64,000 bases of DNA from Dicaeum eximium (GCA_013396995.1 VWZP01005252.1:357007-421006), one strand, 5' to 3'; numbered from the stretch's first letter, positions 1 through 13,243 are shown. Translations and numbers: made by a program. The notes: generated by a model not told the origin, from the letters alone.

Positions 1-124
1 CTGTTTGTACTCTGGGAATGGCTGTTTGTACTCTGGGAATGGCTGCTGGCCCCTCTGGAATGGCTGCTGGCCCCTCTGGAATGGCTGCTGGCCCCTCTGG
101 AATGGCTGTTGGCCCCTCTGGGTG
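1..124. repeat. 21-bp minisatellite (VNTR), truncated by window edge
   Basis: Six head-to-tail units of 21 bp are visible. Units at 1-21 and 22-42 are identical and contain TTTGTACTCTGGGAATGG. Units at 43-63, 64-84 and 85-105 are a second type containing GCTGGCCCCTCTGGAATGG. The last unit (from 106) carries a C-to-T variant and decays after about 121. The array starts at the first base, so it probably extends to the left. The segregated unit types suggest local expansion of each type. Confidence 0.95.
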
Positions 125-2814
125 CTGGAGCAAACCCAGCCCTTGCCTTCTGCCCCCAGGCCCCAGAGCTGGGGCCTCTGATTGAAAGGAGAGCTTTGGA
201 TGCCCAGCCCTGGGAGAACATTTTCCATGTGGCAGGGAAGCAGGTGCCAATACAGGGCAGAATGGGGTGGATCATCCCCGTGAGCACATAGTTTAAATCA
301 TTGCTTCCTCTCTCACTGGCTAGCATGGGCGCCATGGTTTTTGATGGGGCTCTGGGAAAAGTTGTGAGGATTACAGAGAAAATGTCAGTGTCCTGATATT
401 TTCATCAGCAATTAGAAACTTCAGTGGTGGTTTGTTTGTCACCCAGTCCACACAGAGAAAAAAAAATCTCAAGGAGGAATAAACCAATATCTACAAATTA
501 GATGAAGATGAAATACATGCCTCAAAACAGTGAACTTTTTGTCGTGATAAAGTTAAAATAATGGGTGATCTGAAGAACTCACGAGGAGTTACAAAGGTCT
601 AACCCTTTACTTGGAATATGTAGGGAAAGGATTGGATTTTTTTCCAAAAGTTTTTAAAATCAAATTATGAATTAATCCTGACATATCCTAGGGTCTGTTA
701 TACATGTGAAATCAGATTAAATGGTCACAGTGTCTTCTTCTGCTCTTACAATCAATGTAAAAAAATGTAATTGCAGTGCCAGTGAAACAGTGAAGAAATA
801 TACTGCTGAACTAGAGGGGAGGCTAAAGGACAGATAAAAATATTATGAATTCTAGAACTTATATAATAGATTGCATTCACTTCAGCAAGAATTCCACCAT
901 TGTTATTTTTTTCCACATTTAATTTAAAGAGGCAATATCCTTTTAAGCTTTCATTCTTCAGCAGGGTAGATTAAATTTAAAATAGAAAAGTGCTGCAGAA
1001 TAGATCTGGGGATGTTCAGGGCTGGAGGACAACTTAATGAAGCAGAAACTGAAATACCATACGTCTCCAATAGCTTTAATTTATACAAATATTATCTTTG
1101 TGTCTTTCATAACATGATGCAGAGGAGCTCAGAGTACAGTGTAATTCCTTTGCTTTTCAAGATAATTTTATCCATTTTAGTACCTGGGTTTGAAACCGGC
1201 CCAATTCAAACCAAAGGAGCTATAAAGGTTTTTTTGCTTTAATTGCCGAAACAGGGTTGCACATATAAAATCAATTTAATGGCTGGAAAAGGCTGCGTGG
1301 TGCATGAGCAGGGATTGGTGCCAGACTGCCTAGAGCCCAGTCCTGCCCTGGGAGCTCTGAGTGCCAGTGCTGCTGGATGGGGACAGGGGCAGAGCTGTCA
1401 GGGTCACCCTGCCATGGGCAGTGGGAGCTGGCACTGGAACTCTGCAGGTCCAGCACATCCTGCTCCAAACAGCTGGGCTTTGTAGGACCACAGGGGGTGC
1501 ACCTTTGCAATGTTTTCACCCCAAATTCAGAAGCAGGTAAATGGGGCAGTGGCCCCAAACCTATTGATGCAATAAAGCCAAGAGCAGCAGCAGCAGGAGG
1601 AGGGAGCTGGGGTTGGGCACCACCTGAGACAGGATTTATTCCCTGCTGGGGAAGGATTCTGTGCTGGACAGGCTCACAGGAAGGTCTGGGTGCAGTAGCT
1701 CCAACAAGCCCAGCACAGGGACAGCCACAGACAGTCCCTCTGGGGTGGCTCCTTTTGGCCAGGGAGAGTGTCACCAAAGCAGGGGACTTGCTGTGCCGTG
1801 GTCCCTGGAGCTCTCCTTGTCCTGCACAGCCCTTCTGGCTGTGTGCAAAAGTGGACAACACTTGCAGGTCTGAGGCAGTATTTTTTGGTGTACTTGACCT
1901 TCCAGGTATTTTGGGGCATTGTTGTACCACTTTATATTCTCTGCTTCCAACTTGCTCAGTGCTTTTGGTTAAAGCAGCTTCATATGGCTTAATTTTCATT
2001 TCTGTGGCATGAAACAATATATTTTACTAATCTCTGAAAAGGACTTTGAAACTTAAAGAGCAGGTATCTAATGTCTAGCACCTTATTTATTCACAGATGT
2101 TTGAATCTGCTCAAGACATGTAAAACTGGACTTTTTTTTCACTCAATGTGTTAGAAGTGGGAAGAAAGAGAGAAAAATAAAAAAACGTTGCTGGAAGACA
2201 TCTTCCTTCTGAATAAAAGTAGAGTTCATTAGTGAAGAAGGTTCATCTTTTCTTTATTCTTCATGACATGCATTTTCATGGTTGGTTACAAGTCTGGCAT
2301 TGCTTCTTCCTTCATATGCTGCCAACAGTTTTCTATGATCTTAATTTTCTCCCCTCTATGAAAACCTCAGGAAAAAAATTCCATATATTAGCCTGCAAGC
2401 ATTTGATTGACACACAGATTAATGTTACACAATTAAGGAGTGTTATCAGGTGAGTGCTTCAAAAATCACAATATTTCACAGGCAGGCAGGTTTCCTGACA
2501 CCACTGTAAGTAGAAATACTTTATAAAAGTTATTTAGAATCACCATCCATCATCATGAGAAACCTTGTGTTGTGCTAAAATAATTGACAGCTTGATAGCT
2601 GCAAAATGTTCCCAATCCAATAAAATACATAGCATTTCCAATAACAACCCTGGTGCACGTGGATTTGCAGTAGTTACCAATTTATTATGAAAAATGATGG
2701 AGTTCTAATTTACCAGCAACTTGAGTGTGTTTCAACTGCGTGGTCAGTGTCCTTCAAACCATCTCTAATCCAGTAATTTCTTTAGTGAACAAATGAGCCA
2801 TGAATATGCATATG
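125..2814. other. Unique non-coding DNA, no gene seen
   Basis: No exon, RNA gene or recognisable transposon is seen. Between about 1270 and 2017 the sequence is GC-rich with few stop codons, so long frames overlap on both strands. None has a recognisable domain, and the same stretch being open in several frames argues against coding. The rest is AT-rich unique sequence. Confidence 0.6.
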
Positions 2815-2885
2815 AGATGTAGCTCAGCATGGGCTGCTCTGCCACCTCACAGCCAGAAGGTCACGGGCACAAATCTCCCTGGATG
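2815..2885 (+). repeat. Degenerate tRNA-like sequence, possibly a SINE head
   Basis: TAGCTCAGCATGG near 2820 resembles an RNA polymerase III A box. GGGCACAAATCTCC near 2865 resembles a decayed B box. Their spacing of about 45 bp is that of a tRNA gene or a tRNA-derived SINE head. The intervening AAGGTCACGGG also resembles the approach to the T arm. The T-arm stem does not fold well, and no CR1-like SINE tail follows. I read it as an old tRNA-derived remnant. A chance match is possible. Confidence 0.3.
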
Positions 2886-3292
2886 CTGAATATTCCCTCC
2901 ACCTCAGGTGGGTATGGAGCAGCTCCCCAGATTCCTACACCACTAAAGAGAGGAGGAATTGGGTAGAAACCCTCAGGTATGCACTGGGGATGAAAGAGAA
3001 GCTGGAATTAAAAGGATGGAGCTGGAAATGAACCTTCAGTTCAGTTCATCAGTTCCTTGATGTGCACCTAATGGTGGCTCTGCCTTTTCCAGGAGCGCGG
3101 TGTCACGGCCCCTTCAGCTGCCCTTGTCACCCTGATCCCCTTCAGCTGGGCTGGGAATGGACCATCACTCCACAGCCCATGCAGGAAACACTTTTGGGGA
3201 TCAGCAAAAGCCCCAATTTCTGCATCATTCCGGCCCCCAGGTGCAGCCAGGCAGAGGGCTGGAGGTCATGGACCACCCCAAGCTCCAGCCAG
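2886..3292. other. Unique non-coding DNA
   Basis: Ordinary mixed-composition sequence with no gene, repeat or RNA recognised. Confidence 0.5.
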
Positions 3293-3390
3293 CCTCTGCC
3301 CCCTGCTCTCTCCTCTCAAACTGCCACGTTTCCTGCTCTGCCCTCTGCCCCCTGCTCTCTCCTCTCAAACTGCCACGTTTCCTGCCCTGC
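3293..3390. repeat. 49-bp tandem duplication (two copies)
   Basis: Units at 3293-3341 and 3342-3390 are nearly identical, differing at the junction where CTGCTCTGC becomes CTGCCCTGC. Each unit carries GCCCCCTGCTCT, whose reverse complement matches 12 of 14 positions of the CTCF core. The high similarity suggests a recent slippage or unequal-exchange event. Confidence 0.9.
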
Positions 3391-6300
3391 CCATCCACCC
3401 TGAGGAGTCTGCAGGCAGAATGAGCAGAATGGGCTTCTCCTCTACCCAGGAGAATCAAAAAAGAATTGGAAGGTGCCTCCTTTGCCCATGCACCTCCCTG
3501 GCATCCTTGGAGTTTGTAGTGATTCTGACCTTGTTAAACAGGGGTTTAAGCCACAGAGAAGCTCTGACATTGATGGTGGCAAAGAAATAAAGCTTCTGAT
3601 AATGCTAAGAAAAGCCTCAACAAAAGAAGTAACAGATATGATGGATTTGGACCTATTCTCTCAGCTACAAGCGCACCAAAAGGTAAAAATTTTGGATTTT
3701 TAATCTAAAATTTTATAAGGGAGAAGTACCTTTGGACTGTTTTTTGGTTTGTTTGTTTGGAGTTTTGTTTTTTTTTGGTTTTTTTTTTTTTCCTGCATTT
3801 GGTTTTTTGTTTCTTTGTTTTCTTTTAAGACAAACATTTGTTTTAAGCAGCCATCGAGACATTTGCAACAAGGTTCAAGTATGTGGGATTTTCTTTCCCC
3901 ACCCTGTCCCCAGAATTAACAAGAGAGAGAAGGAACATAATATCCTAGAGTAACAATTAACCTTCAGCCACTTACCTGTCACACAGCATATGCAGATGCA
4001 GGAGGAAGAAAAGTCAGTCCAATGCACACTGGAGCATTGTCCTCTCAAACTCTTGCCAGAGGACACAGGTTTATAAAAGAGTCCATGGAAAAACTGGACC
4101 AAATTCTGCAAGAGGCTCCTGAGACACAGAGGTAAATGTGGTCATCCTTCTTCAAGGTCTCACTGCAATATGAGAACTTTCAACAGGAATTTTCCTAACA
4201 CCTGGGTGATTGAAAAAATAGCTGTAATCATACATATAACTCACTCTGTAATTACATATTTTACTACATATGTATATAGCTATACATATAGTTGTACATA
4301 TAATAGTAATGAAAATCATTATCACTCACTTTGCAGCTACCTGACATTTTTCTTTAGATAAGCTCAGCAAACTTCAAGAACTTCTGCTTGGCCCCCAGAA
4401 AAGACAGTTCAGGTTTTCCAGCAGTAACCTGGGAAGGGCTCTGGATAGCTCTTTGACATTAAATTTCTGCACAGTTCAGCAGAGAAATCAGGATCTGAAA
4501 CTTAAGGACCAGTGTGGATTCCCTGTCTCCTGCTCCATGTGGTATTGCTGCTCTGTTCTCCAGCAGTGCAAAAACTCCCACTGTCCAAATTGTAGCAATT
4601 CTTGTCAGAAGGACATTTTTGTTTTCAGAGACATGCTTTGTTTTTCCCAGTGTTGTACACAATCGTTCCAAGAAAAGAGATATTATAGTAGGTTGTTGGA
4701 TTATTTAGATGGTATGCAGAATTGTGTTATGATTTCCAGGTGGAAGAAGTCCAACACCCATCAGGAGTTATTCAAGAAGACTAAATATATCCATTGGTCT
4801 TAAATCCAGACAGAGGGCTAGTCTCACCACTGCATGAAATAAATCTGGGCAGGTCAGATTGGCTTTTTAAACCCCCTTTTCTTCACCCAGCCTGGCTTAG
4901 ACAACTTCACTCAAATATTTTCTTTCACACGTTGCTGGCAAAAGCATCAAAACCCTCGCTGGGTTTATATTACTGCTGACAAATCACAGTAATTCATGAT
5001 CAGAGCTACTGTAGTTATTCTGAGCAACCTGTGCAGCCACGGGGGCTGAGAGTGACTGACAGCACTGCAAAAATTACCTGCTAGGATTTCTTGGAGCTGC
5101 CAAGTAATTTGGGTTAGCAGCTCTTTCCCTTGAAGAAGAACACTGCTAAGAGGGTTGGCCCCACGGTGGCTCAGCTCTAGATCAGCAGAGGAGCAGGATG
5201 ACCAGGATTACATTGGCCACAGACCTCTGTGAGGTTGAAAAAAGTTATTGTCAATAGAAAAAAGACAACTTAAGAGCTGTCCAAGAATCCCTGCTAAATG
5301 GAGGAGTTTATTCCTAGCAGTGAGAACAAACAGGACAATATTCCCACCTTTCCTCACCTGCAATATTCCATGGGTGGGGATGAACCAGGGCAGGCCCCTG
5401 TGAGGGGAGAATCCTCACAGAGCTTGCTGCCACAGACATTTCACAGTTTACAAAATGACACTGTTCTTCACAAGAGTGGTTTAAATTCTGTGACACACCA
5501 GTGCTGAGAAAACATTAGTAATCTGCTTGTAATGAAAAGTCAAATATTCAGCATCATTATTTCAAGTTTTAAACACCAGTTCTGTCCAGGAGAAATTTCA
5601 GGACCTCTCAAAGTTTAACCAGGCTTCAGAATTACTGGAGGACAACCAGTCACAGCCTGGGTTCTTTGTTCGATTTTACCTTCCTTTTTCAAGGGTTTAA
5701 TGTTGCTGTATTTTGATCCTTCACTTTTTAAACCCTCAGTTTTCAACTGGCAGCTCCTGGCTTTTCCAGCAAGTGTTTCCAATACCTTTACAAACTGGTG
5801 TATTGTCTGATGGACTGCACCTTCAGAGCCTACCTCTTTTGAGGGGAACAGAGCTGAGACTTTTATTCCAGGGTTTGCTTCATGACACAAGGATCTTTTG
5901 TGGGTACTTTTCTCTTTTTCTTTTTAGGATTCCTTACACTAAAATAGAAGTAACTTTAGAGAAAAAAAAAAAAAAAAGGTACAAGACCGTTCTTTGTGTA
6001 TTCAGCTTGCTAACTGTCATGATTTTATGAGGAGTCTCCTGACACCTGGCATTTTTCTTAAAACCCTAGACCTTGGAGTCATATGGATGTACCAGAGTTC
6101 CAGCATTAATTAAGAGAAGAAGGTTTCCAGCCAGCATGGATGTGGCAAAAACCTGAAAATGGTGAACCCTGGGAGTAGAAAAGAAAAGCCCTTAAACTGC
6201 TTGTAAAAAAGCCCATGTTTTAGGAGGTAAAATCCTAATTTCTGGAGGGAAAGGAAGCATGGAGGATAGAAAAGCCTTGCCCAGCGCTGAGTTATGATAC

Positions 6301-9300
6301 CCCTGCCCCTGCAAAACATCCTCTGAAACTCAGCCCTCTGTTTTTATTGTGTAAGGCTAATTGGAGTTAGAAGCCACCCAAACCTACAATAGGAAACGGG
6401 ATTTGGGGAAAACCCAAACCCAGCAGACAGGATTAAAAGCAGTTTCCTTGAATCCCAGCCCATCTCTTGCAGACAGATTGTCAAAGTTTCAGGTGGGCTG
6501 ATTCCATTCTAAAATTTCAAATTATAAAGGGAAAACAAGCAGAAACACAATACTATTCCTTACTCATCTAACAAGTTAAGAAAGGAATTAGGGAGTTACT
6601 AACAGCCTGTAGGCTGGCACTCAGGCCTTTCCTATCTGAGTCTTTCCAGCTGAAGGACTAATAATGCTTTCACTGCTCCAGGTGACTGAGAAATTCTCTT
6701 TAAAGGCAGTTGCTGCCAGCCTCTTCCTCCACAGATGGGCTTTTCAGGATGGGGTTTTTTGGTTAGTACAGAAAACTCTTTCCATAAAGCTCCCGTGGGG
6801 AAGCAGAGAGTGGGTAATCCAGATCACAGAGCAGGCCTGGCTCAGCTCAGTATTCTTTCCTGTGTCATAACAAACATTTGATAACAGTGCAAACCTGCAT
6901 AAGCAAGTCAGCCCATGGCAAAAAGAGCAATCCACTGCAGCTGGGTGGTTTCTGTGGTGCAATCCTGTGTAACCCTGCTTCCCCTCTGGCAGTCCTTGCT
7001 CCAATCTAAGACACCTTATAAGTAAAACAAGTTTGTGAGGCCCAGACAAGAGACCACTTTGTAAAGTAACTTGTGTGTGCATGACTTGAAAGGGCGAGAA
7101 AGTGCTCTTAGGACACGTTATTACAGGAGCTGGCAGCAGGTACAGGCTCCTTTCCTGTTTTAGCTGGTCTGTTGGTAATGTGATTGCAGCACCTTGGATG
7201 TCAGCTGTGAATTAGGACTGCCCTGGACCTAGAGGTGTTCCTGCTCCTAAAAAGACCATGTGTGTGGGGAGTCTTTGAGCTGAGATAAAGCAGCTTGGCT
7301 CTCCAGATGCCTGGCACGCAGTCAGAGCTCACTGGGGAGCCCAGGCTGCTCCTGCAGAGGCAGGGATGTACCTGTGTGAGCAGTCACTGCTCAACAGGGC
7401 TGGGAGGCACCTGCACGTGCTTGCAGCTGAATACCGCGGGAGCGCAGCCTCTAAAACCTTGCACGTGTTGAGTCTATCCTCTGCAAACTTCTAACCAATG
7501 CACCAATCCTAGAAGAAAAATATTTTTTTTTTCGTTCTGCTGATGTTTTCAGATTTTGCAAGTGAGTCCAGGACAGGTTTGTAGCAGACACGAGGCATCT
7601 GCTGCTGCAGCCTCTGAGTCCTTTGCAGCTCAGCCGTGTGGAGCAGCTCTGCCCCACACCTCACCTGCCCTCAGCAGCTCCTCACCCTGCACGGGCATTG
7701 CCACCACGGGCTGAGTGGTGCTGCTGCCTCCCAGGAGCCTGACCTACTTTGGAGCAGGGAGCCCAGGGTTTGCATTCTCCCTCCCTGCTTTTACCAGCCC
7801 TGGTTTGTGTAGGGCCTCCAACACTGCTCATTAGAGGGGTGGCAGCAGCCTGGCTGGAATATGCTTCCCTGAGATCAAAGCACCATGCAAAAACCCCATA
7901 TTCAGTGTATTTAGTTGAGATCAAATAACATCTATAAAGCACATGATTTTTTTTAACTCTACTGCTCCTACATTGAGCAGCTGCTTATCTCTTGTATTGC
8001 GAAGACCTGCCTTGCAACTGCAGGGAGCTGGGGAAGAAAGAAAAGGCATATTTCACAGTTTTTCCTTTTCCTGACTTTCTCTCCCATCCTTCTTTTAGCC
8101 CCAGCAAGCAGGAAACTAAAGGAGCATGAAAACTCTCTGCACCTGCTACTACTTCTAACACCTCACAGCAACCAGCCAACTTGTGCTTGTGGAAACCCTG
8201 CACATGAAATATAATAATCACCTGCTCAGGGAAAAAAAAAAAAAAAACCAAAAAAAAACCACCAAAGAAAACAAACCAAAACTAGAGCACTGTATCTGAA
8301 AAATAAGAGTTTTCTGGGCAGATGATCTTTACTAAAGAAACCCACCCAAATTTCCCAAGCATCCCACTGTGAGAAGACATTCATGGCCTGTTTATATTCT
8401 TACAGCAGCCACAATTTCTTGTCCTTTACTCCAGCCCTGCTCCATGGATATCAGCTGTTTTCCCTCATCAGAATGATTAAGATAAGAGACTTTATTTCCT
8501 TCCACTTTCCTGGGATGTTTGCTGTAGTGTCTGCAGGCAGTAATTTGGGGTCCAGACAGGCTGGGAGGGCTCTCTGAAGGGTTTGCAAGGCTGTGCTCAG
8601 CATATTAAGCAGTCACTGGTGGAGGTTTATGGCAGGATTTTCCAGGTAGGAAAGGATAATATCATATGCTATGGGAAATTTAAGAAGGGGAAGGATAATT
8701 TGGTAACTATTTTATACAGGCACCCACTGGGGAGAAAGTATAGTTACACAGTTAAAATACTGGCTTTGTACACAGCTCTTGGCCTTTGGCTTTTCCAGAG
8801 GCTTCCTCTATAACCTCTGACAAAAATCACTTGGAGAAAATTATTTTTGAAGCTCTTTAGGCAAGACAAAATGATTGCTTTGGAGTCCTGCCTTGCATTT
8901 GTTCCTCGTTTCCCATATGTAAACATGAAAGCAATAATGTTCCTTCTCCTCCATCTCTGTTGCTGTCTCCAGATCAAGGGGCAGGGTGGGAAGTGCTGCT
9001 GAGGACAGGCTGCACTCTGCAAGGAGCTGTTCCGGTCAGGAGGGGCCATGCCAGCCTTGGAAGGCTCCAGCCAGAGGATTTTTGGGAAAGGACCAAGCTG
9101 GTGGCATTTGGCCTCTGCCAGGCACAGGTCTGAGGAGGGGAGAGCAGAACCTGCAGCTCTGTAAGGGCTCCCAGGCCCCTGCAGCTCCTCATGCAGGGAA
9201 AGGAGCAACTCAACAGGTTTGGGAGGAGTTTGTGCATTTGTTCTTTCTTCATTCCACCTGGTCTGAAATCACTCAACAGTATTCTTTGATGGCTGGGAGG

Positions 9301-9600
9301 GAATAGCCGAAGCCTTGTGAAAAATCTTTACTAAAATACTCCAGGTTGCTCATTTTAGCATATCAATTAATTGAGACATTTGGCATAAATTCTGTAGCAA
9401 TTCTCCCCAAAGACTTCAGCAATTCAATCTCTTTTTTTTTTTTTCTAAAGCACTGTATACTTTAATTAATAGTTTTTATATTTTAGAATAGCCAAAGGCA
9501 AGCTTCTTTAACCAGAAAAATGTATATATTGACACACCTTTGAGGCAGTAAACTTTTCTGCATATTAATATTGAAAAGAAACTCATTAATTAGGCAGTCT
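3391..9600. other. Unique non-coding DNA with T-rich and A-rich tracts
   Basis: No gene is recognised. The stretch contains a T/G-rich tract at about 3738-3830, a 16-A run at 5962-5977, an A-rich run at 8232-8258 and a T run at 9432-9444. No target-site duplication or parent-gene similarity was seen around the A runs, so I do not call retropseudogenes. Confidence 0.6.
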
Positions 9601-9614
9601 CACACACACACACA
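9601..9614. repeat. (CA)n dinucleotide microsatellite
   Basis: Seven CA units in a row, a short simple repeat. Confidence 0.85.
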
Positions 9615-11674
9615 AATCTTCTGATAGAATAAGTGCATTGAAAGTTTTAGATCACTTGGGACAAGTTCTGCCTGGAGCAAAGCTGCAAAGTTAATGCTCT
9701 GTATTAACTGCAGCAATCAACCCCCAAAATGGCTGCATCCCTCAAGGCCAGTCATTCCATTTGATCAGGTTGCAAAGCAAATTAGCATTCTCTTTGCCCT
9801 GGCTGTGATGTTTCCTATTCTTTTCATGAATGATTTATTGGTGCCCCCTGTCCAGGATATGCTTGTTTTACCATCCACCTTTCCAGGGATGTTTGTCCCA
9901 GCAGAAGTTGTCCCTGGGGTTTTGGAGCTGCCTGGAACCTGCACTGGGTGCTGCTCCCTGGCTCGCCCTGAAAAGCAGCTTTTGCTGTATGGGGACAGGA
10001 GTTTGCTTCTTGACTTCTTTCCCATTCATCTTCCTTCAAATTCTGGCTCCTTTATTTGGATAAAACCCCCTTTTGCAGAAAAGCTCACAGAATTCAGGGA
10101 AAGCTGAGCCTTTGCAAGGAGGTGACAGCCAAGGGCTGCAGAGGTGACCCAGGAGCTGATCATCTTGGATGGAATCTTGTAAAAACACCTGGGAGGGAAG
10201 CAGGAAGTCCCCCCTGGGGTGTTTGTCACATCCTCTGAGCTGTCACATGGGAGCTGCAGGGCAGAGTGGCTCCAGGATTCCCTGTGGGGTGGCCCCATCT
10301 CCTCCTTGGCAGAGCTGAAGGGGATGCAGCAGCACTCCCTCAGTCCCTCTTGGCTGTGGGAACAACAGCCAGGGAAATAACACTCCTTCTGCTTGAGGGG
10401 GAAGTGTCCAGCCCTGGAGTCACTGGGAATTCCCTCTGTTCTGCACTTTAGGCAGATCTGCTGGGACAATCCTTGTCCTGGGTGTTCCTCAGCAGCTTCC
10501 ATGTTTTAATTTGTTTGGAAGGTATCTGTAAAAATCCAGTGTTGGAAGGATGCTTTCATCCTCTTCTCTCCCAGACCTCTGCACTGGCTTGAAAAGGTTC
10601 TAGAAAGACAAAGTCCTCCCCACTTTTCTCACTTTCTGCTTCATGAAAACCAGTATCAGTAAAACCCTGCCTGATTTCCAGGAAAACTCTGCTACAAGGT
10701 ATGGAGGAGACAGTGACTGGCTAAAATCTGAGTCATCTTTCCTACACATTCCTGAGCTGAATCACTCTGGTAATCTCAATATAGTTTATTTATTTTTTTT
10801 TTCTCCTGGGATTATTGACAAATACATGGAGAATCGATTCTAATGATTCTAATGAGCTCTACTAACCTACTGTACAGACCAGATGCATCATGTGCTTTAA
10901 GAGCACTGAACTTCAGGAGGGTTCTCAGCATGAACATGAGCTTCATCATATTCATATTTTGACTGCCACTTAAACCTACACTGATTTTCATGAGTTATTG
11001 CTTATTTTCATCTGTGCAATCAAGCCTAAAATCAAATCTGTGTCTTCTGATGTCCAGAGAATGGTGACATGAGAACTGGTCTCATTAGCACTCATGGGAG
11101 ATGCTGGTACAGCCTGGGAAGAGAACTTGCAGCTTCTGACTTCTTAAAATTTAATGACACAGTTTACAGGGCTTTGATCCTCTAAGTTATCTTTACTTAC
11201 AAGCAGGCTCATGAAAGTCAATGGGACCTATTTAGAATATAGAAAGTTAAACAGAGGAGTCAGCCTGTGCAAGATCTATAGCAGCCAAACCAATATTGCC
11301 TTGTACAAATGCCATAAAATTTTCTAAAAGTTAATAAATGAACAGATTGTTTCTTTAGCAACAAACATTGAAGGCAATTGGATTCTCTGTGGCCATTATG
11401 AGTGTCCCTCATGGGCAGGGGGGAGATTTCAGCAATGGAGTTGAACACATTTATTTTGTATTTTGAGCTGCTCTATACATCTCTCCTGGTAGCTTAGTTT
11501 CATTTTAAGATTCTTGAGGATGGGTCAATAATCCTATAGAATTGCTATAGCTGTCAATGAAGTGCCTCTGGCCATTTTCATAGGTTTTAGGCATAGCTTA
11601 ACAACAATTTATTTGAGTGAAAATGATGCAGGAATGGAAAAAATATTCCTTGCCAGCTGAAGCTATGCCATGGG
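9615..11674. other. Unique non-coding DNA
   Basis: A 137-residue open frame at 9694-10107 is the longest. It has no recognisable domain and overlaps frames on the other strand. GATTCTAATGATTCTAATG near 10834 recalls the tail repeat of CR1, but no CR1 body precedes it, so it is not called. Confidence 0.55.
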
Positions 11675-11708
11675 CCTCTCCTCTCCTCTCCTCTCCTCTC
11701 CTCTCCTC
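11675..11708. repeat. (CCTCT)n pentanucleotide microsatellite
   Basis: About six to seven uninterrupted CCTCT units form a polypyrimidine tract on the plus strand. Confidence 0.9.
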
Positions 11709-13223
11709 CCATATTCCATTCTATTCCCATGCTCATCACCGAAGTCTGTGGGACTCTTTGCTCAGACAAGCAGTGAATTTATTGAATTTTCCACCCTGGG
11801 GATAAGCCTGGAACCTCTGAAGCCAAAGGCTGGTGTAGCTCCTGTGTTCCAATCCTGTCCCCAGGGATGTCTCTCCTTCAGCTGAAGACCAAACCCTGCC
11901 TCTTTCCACAAATTACAACTCCAAATCCACCATTTAAAAGGGGCTGTTGGAAAGGCTCAGGGGTTCTCACAGCAGTTTTATTTTGTTCATTACTGAGGAG
12001 AAACACTTTCCTGGTGTCTCACAAGATAAAAACATAAATCATTCCTGACAGCTGGGTGGTTCTTCAGATTTTGTACTCAGCTACTACAGACGTCAAGTCA
12101 GTGATAAATACATCAGCTCTGCTTTTTTGGGGATCTGCTTGTCTGTGCCCCTGCTTGTTCCAAGCCTGTCCCTGCTTGTCCTGGTGTCTGCTGAGCAGGC
12201 ACAGAGGTGCAGGGCCAGCCCTTCCACACATGGGAGGCTGCAAAGGCACACTGTCTTTCCCCACTGCACCTGCAGAAATAAAAAAAGAGGCTTTTCTTGA
12301 TCTAGGCAAGGCAGGTGGCTGACCACACTTAGATGAAAAAAGAAAAAAAAATTAGAATTATTCTACTCCTTTGCTCAAAACTTGGCATGGAATTGCAGAG
12401 TTAGTTCTAAGCACAGGACACTGCACTGGGTCGGTCTGGAGTTTCCAGAGTTGCTAACAAACAGTGGAGACCTGGATACAGCCAGAAAGGAACTCCCAGG
12501 TTTTGACAATTCAATTCCAAAGCATGGTGAGCAGTGAATCACAGGTATTTCCCCACAAAATAGTTTGCAAGCAAACAAACAAGCAAAAAAAAAAAAAAAA
12601 AAAGAAATTTTTACTTTTTCTATTCTTTTGGAAAGAGCTTTCCAGTTACTTAAAAACAAACAAACCCAAAGAAGAAAACATCCAGCTTCTGGCTATTTCC
12701 ATCGCTTTCAAATTTTTCTTTCAGTTTGGGGAATAATTTTTGATGTTGCTGAAAACCAAACTGTTTAGCTATTTGCCTTTTTTTTTTTAATAGTTTCAGC
12801 AAAACACATTGAAAAGATTTGGCTTCCTCTGCATGCAAGTTGGGAACATTTTAAAATTCTCAAATATTTTGAGGGAAGAGAAATCCCTTTTTACTCAGCA
12901 TAGCCATCTGCCTGCCATAGTAATGCTCATTTTCTTGCTTATTTTACCCCTGTCTTCCATCTGATATTTGCACTGATTCTAAGTATTTCTGGACAGGGAC
13001 TTTACTGTCCTTTACAATCATTCAGCACTCCCTGTTTAGGGTATTACTTTCATGTAGATGAGAAGTAATTATAATGGATCTGAAAATGTATATTTAAGTC
13101 TAACGGCTATTTAAGATTCCCCATTCAATTTCATAGAATAATTAGCAAATCTATAGAGAGCTCTAATTTTCAGTCTTTTCTGAGGTTAATTTCTTCAGGG
13201 TTCAATCACAGTGCTAAGTGTAT
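11709..13223. other. Unique non-coding DNA with poly-A tract
   Basis: Contains a 19-A run at 12585-12603 and a T run near 12779-12788. The interval 12900-13220 is AT-rich. No gene is recognised. Confidence 0.55.
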
Positions 13224-13243
13224 TTTCTAGAAGCTTCTAGAAA
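13224..13243. promoter_or_regulatory. Perfect 20-bp palindrome matching a heat-shock element
   Basis: The sequence TTTCTAGAAGCTTCTAGAAA equals its own reverse complement. It holds four alternating units, TTC-nn-GAA-nn-TTC-nn-GAA, which is the consensus arrangement bound by HSF trimers (established knowledge). The match is seen directly. Use as a real regulatory site is inference, because no promoter or exon was found nearby. Confidence 0.5.

Noticed and set aside
1271..2017. Longest open frame, 248 residues on the minus strand
   Set aside because: No domain, signal peptide or transmembrane pattern. The same DNA is open on the plus strand for 211 residues, which is typical of GC-rich stop-poor non-coding sequence.
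10834..10852. GATTCTAATGATTCTAATG as a CR1 tail
   Set aside because: No CR1 body upstream. Two chance repeats are enough to explain it.
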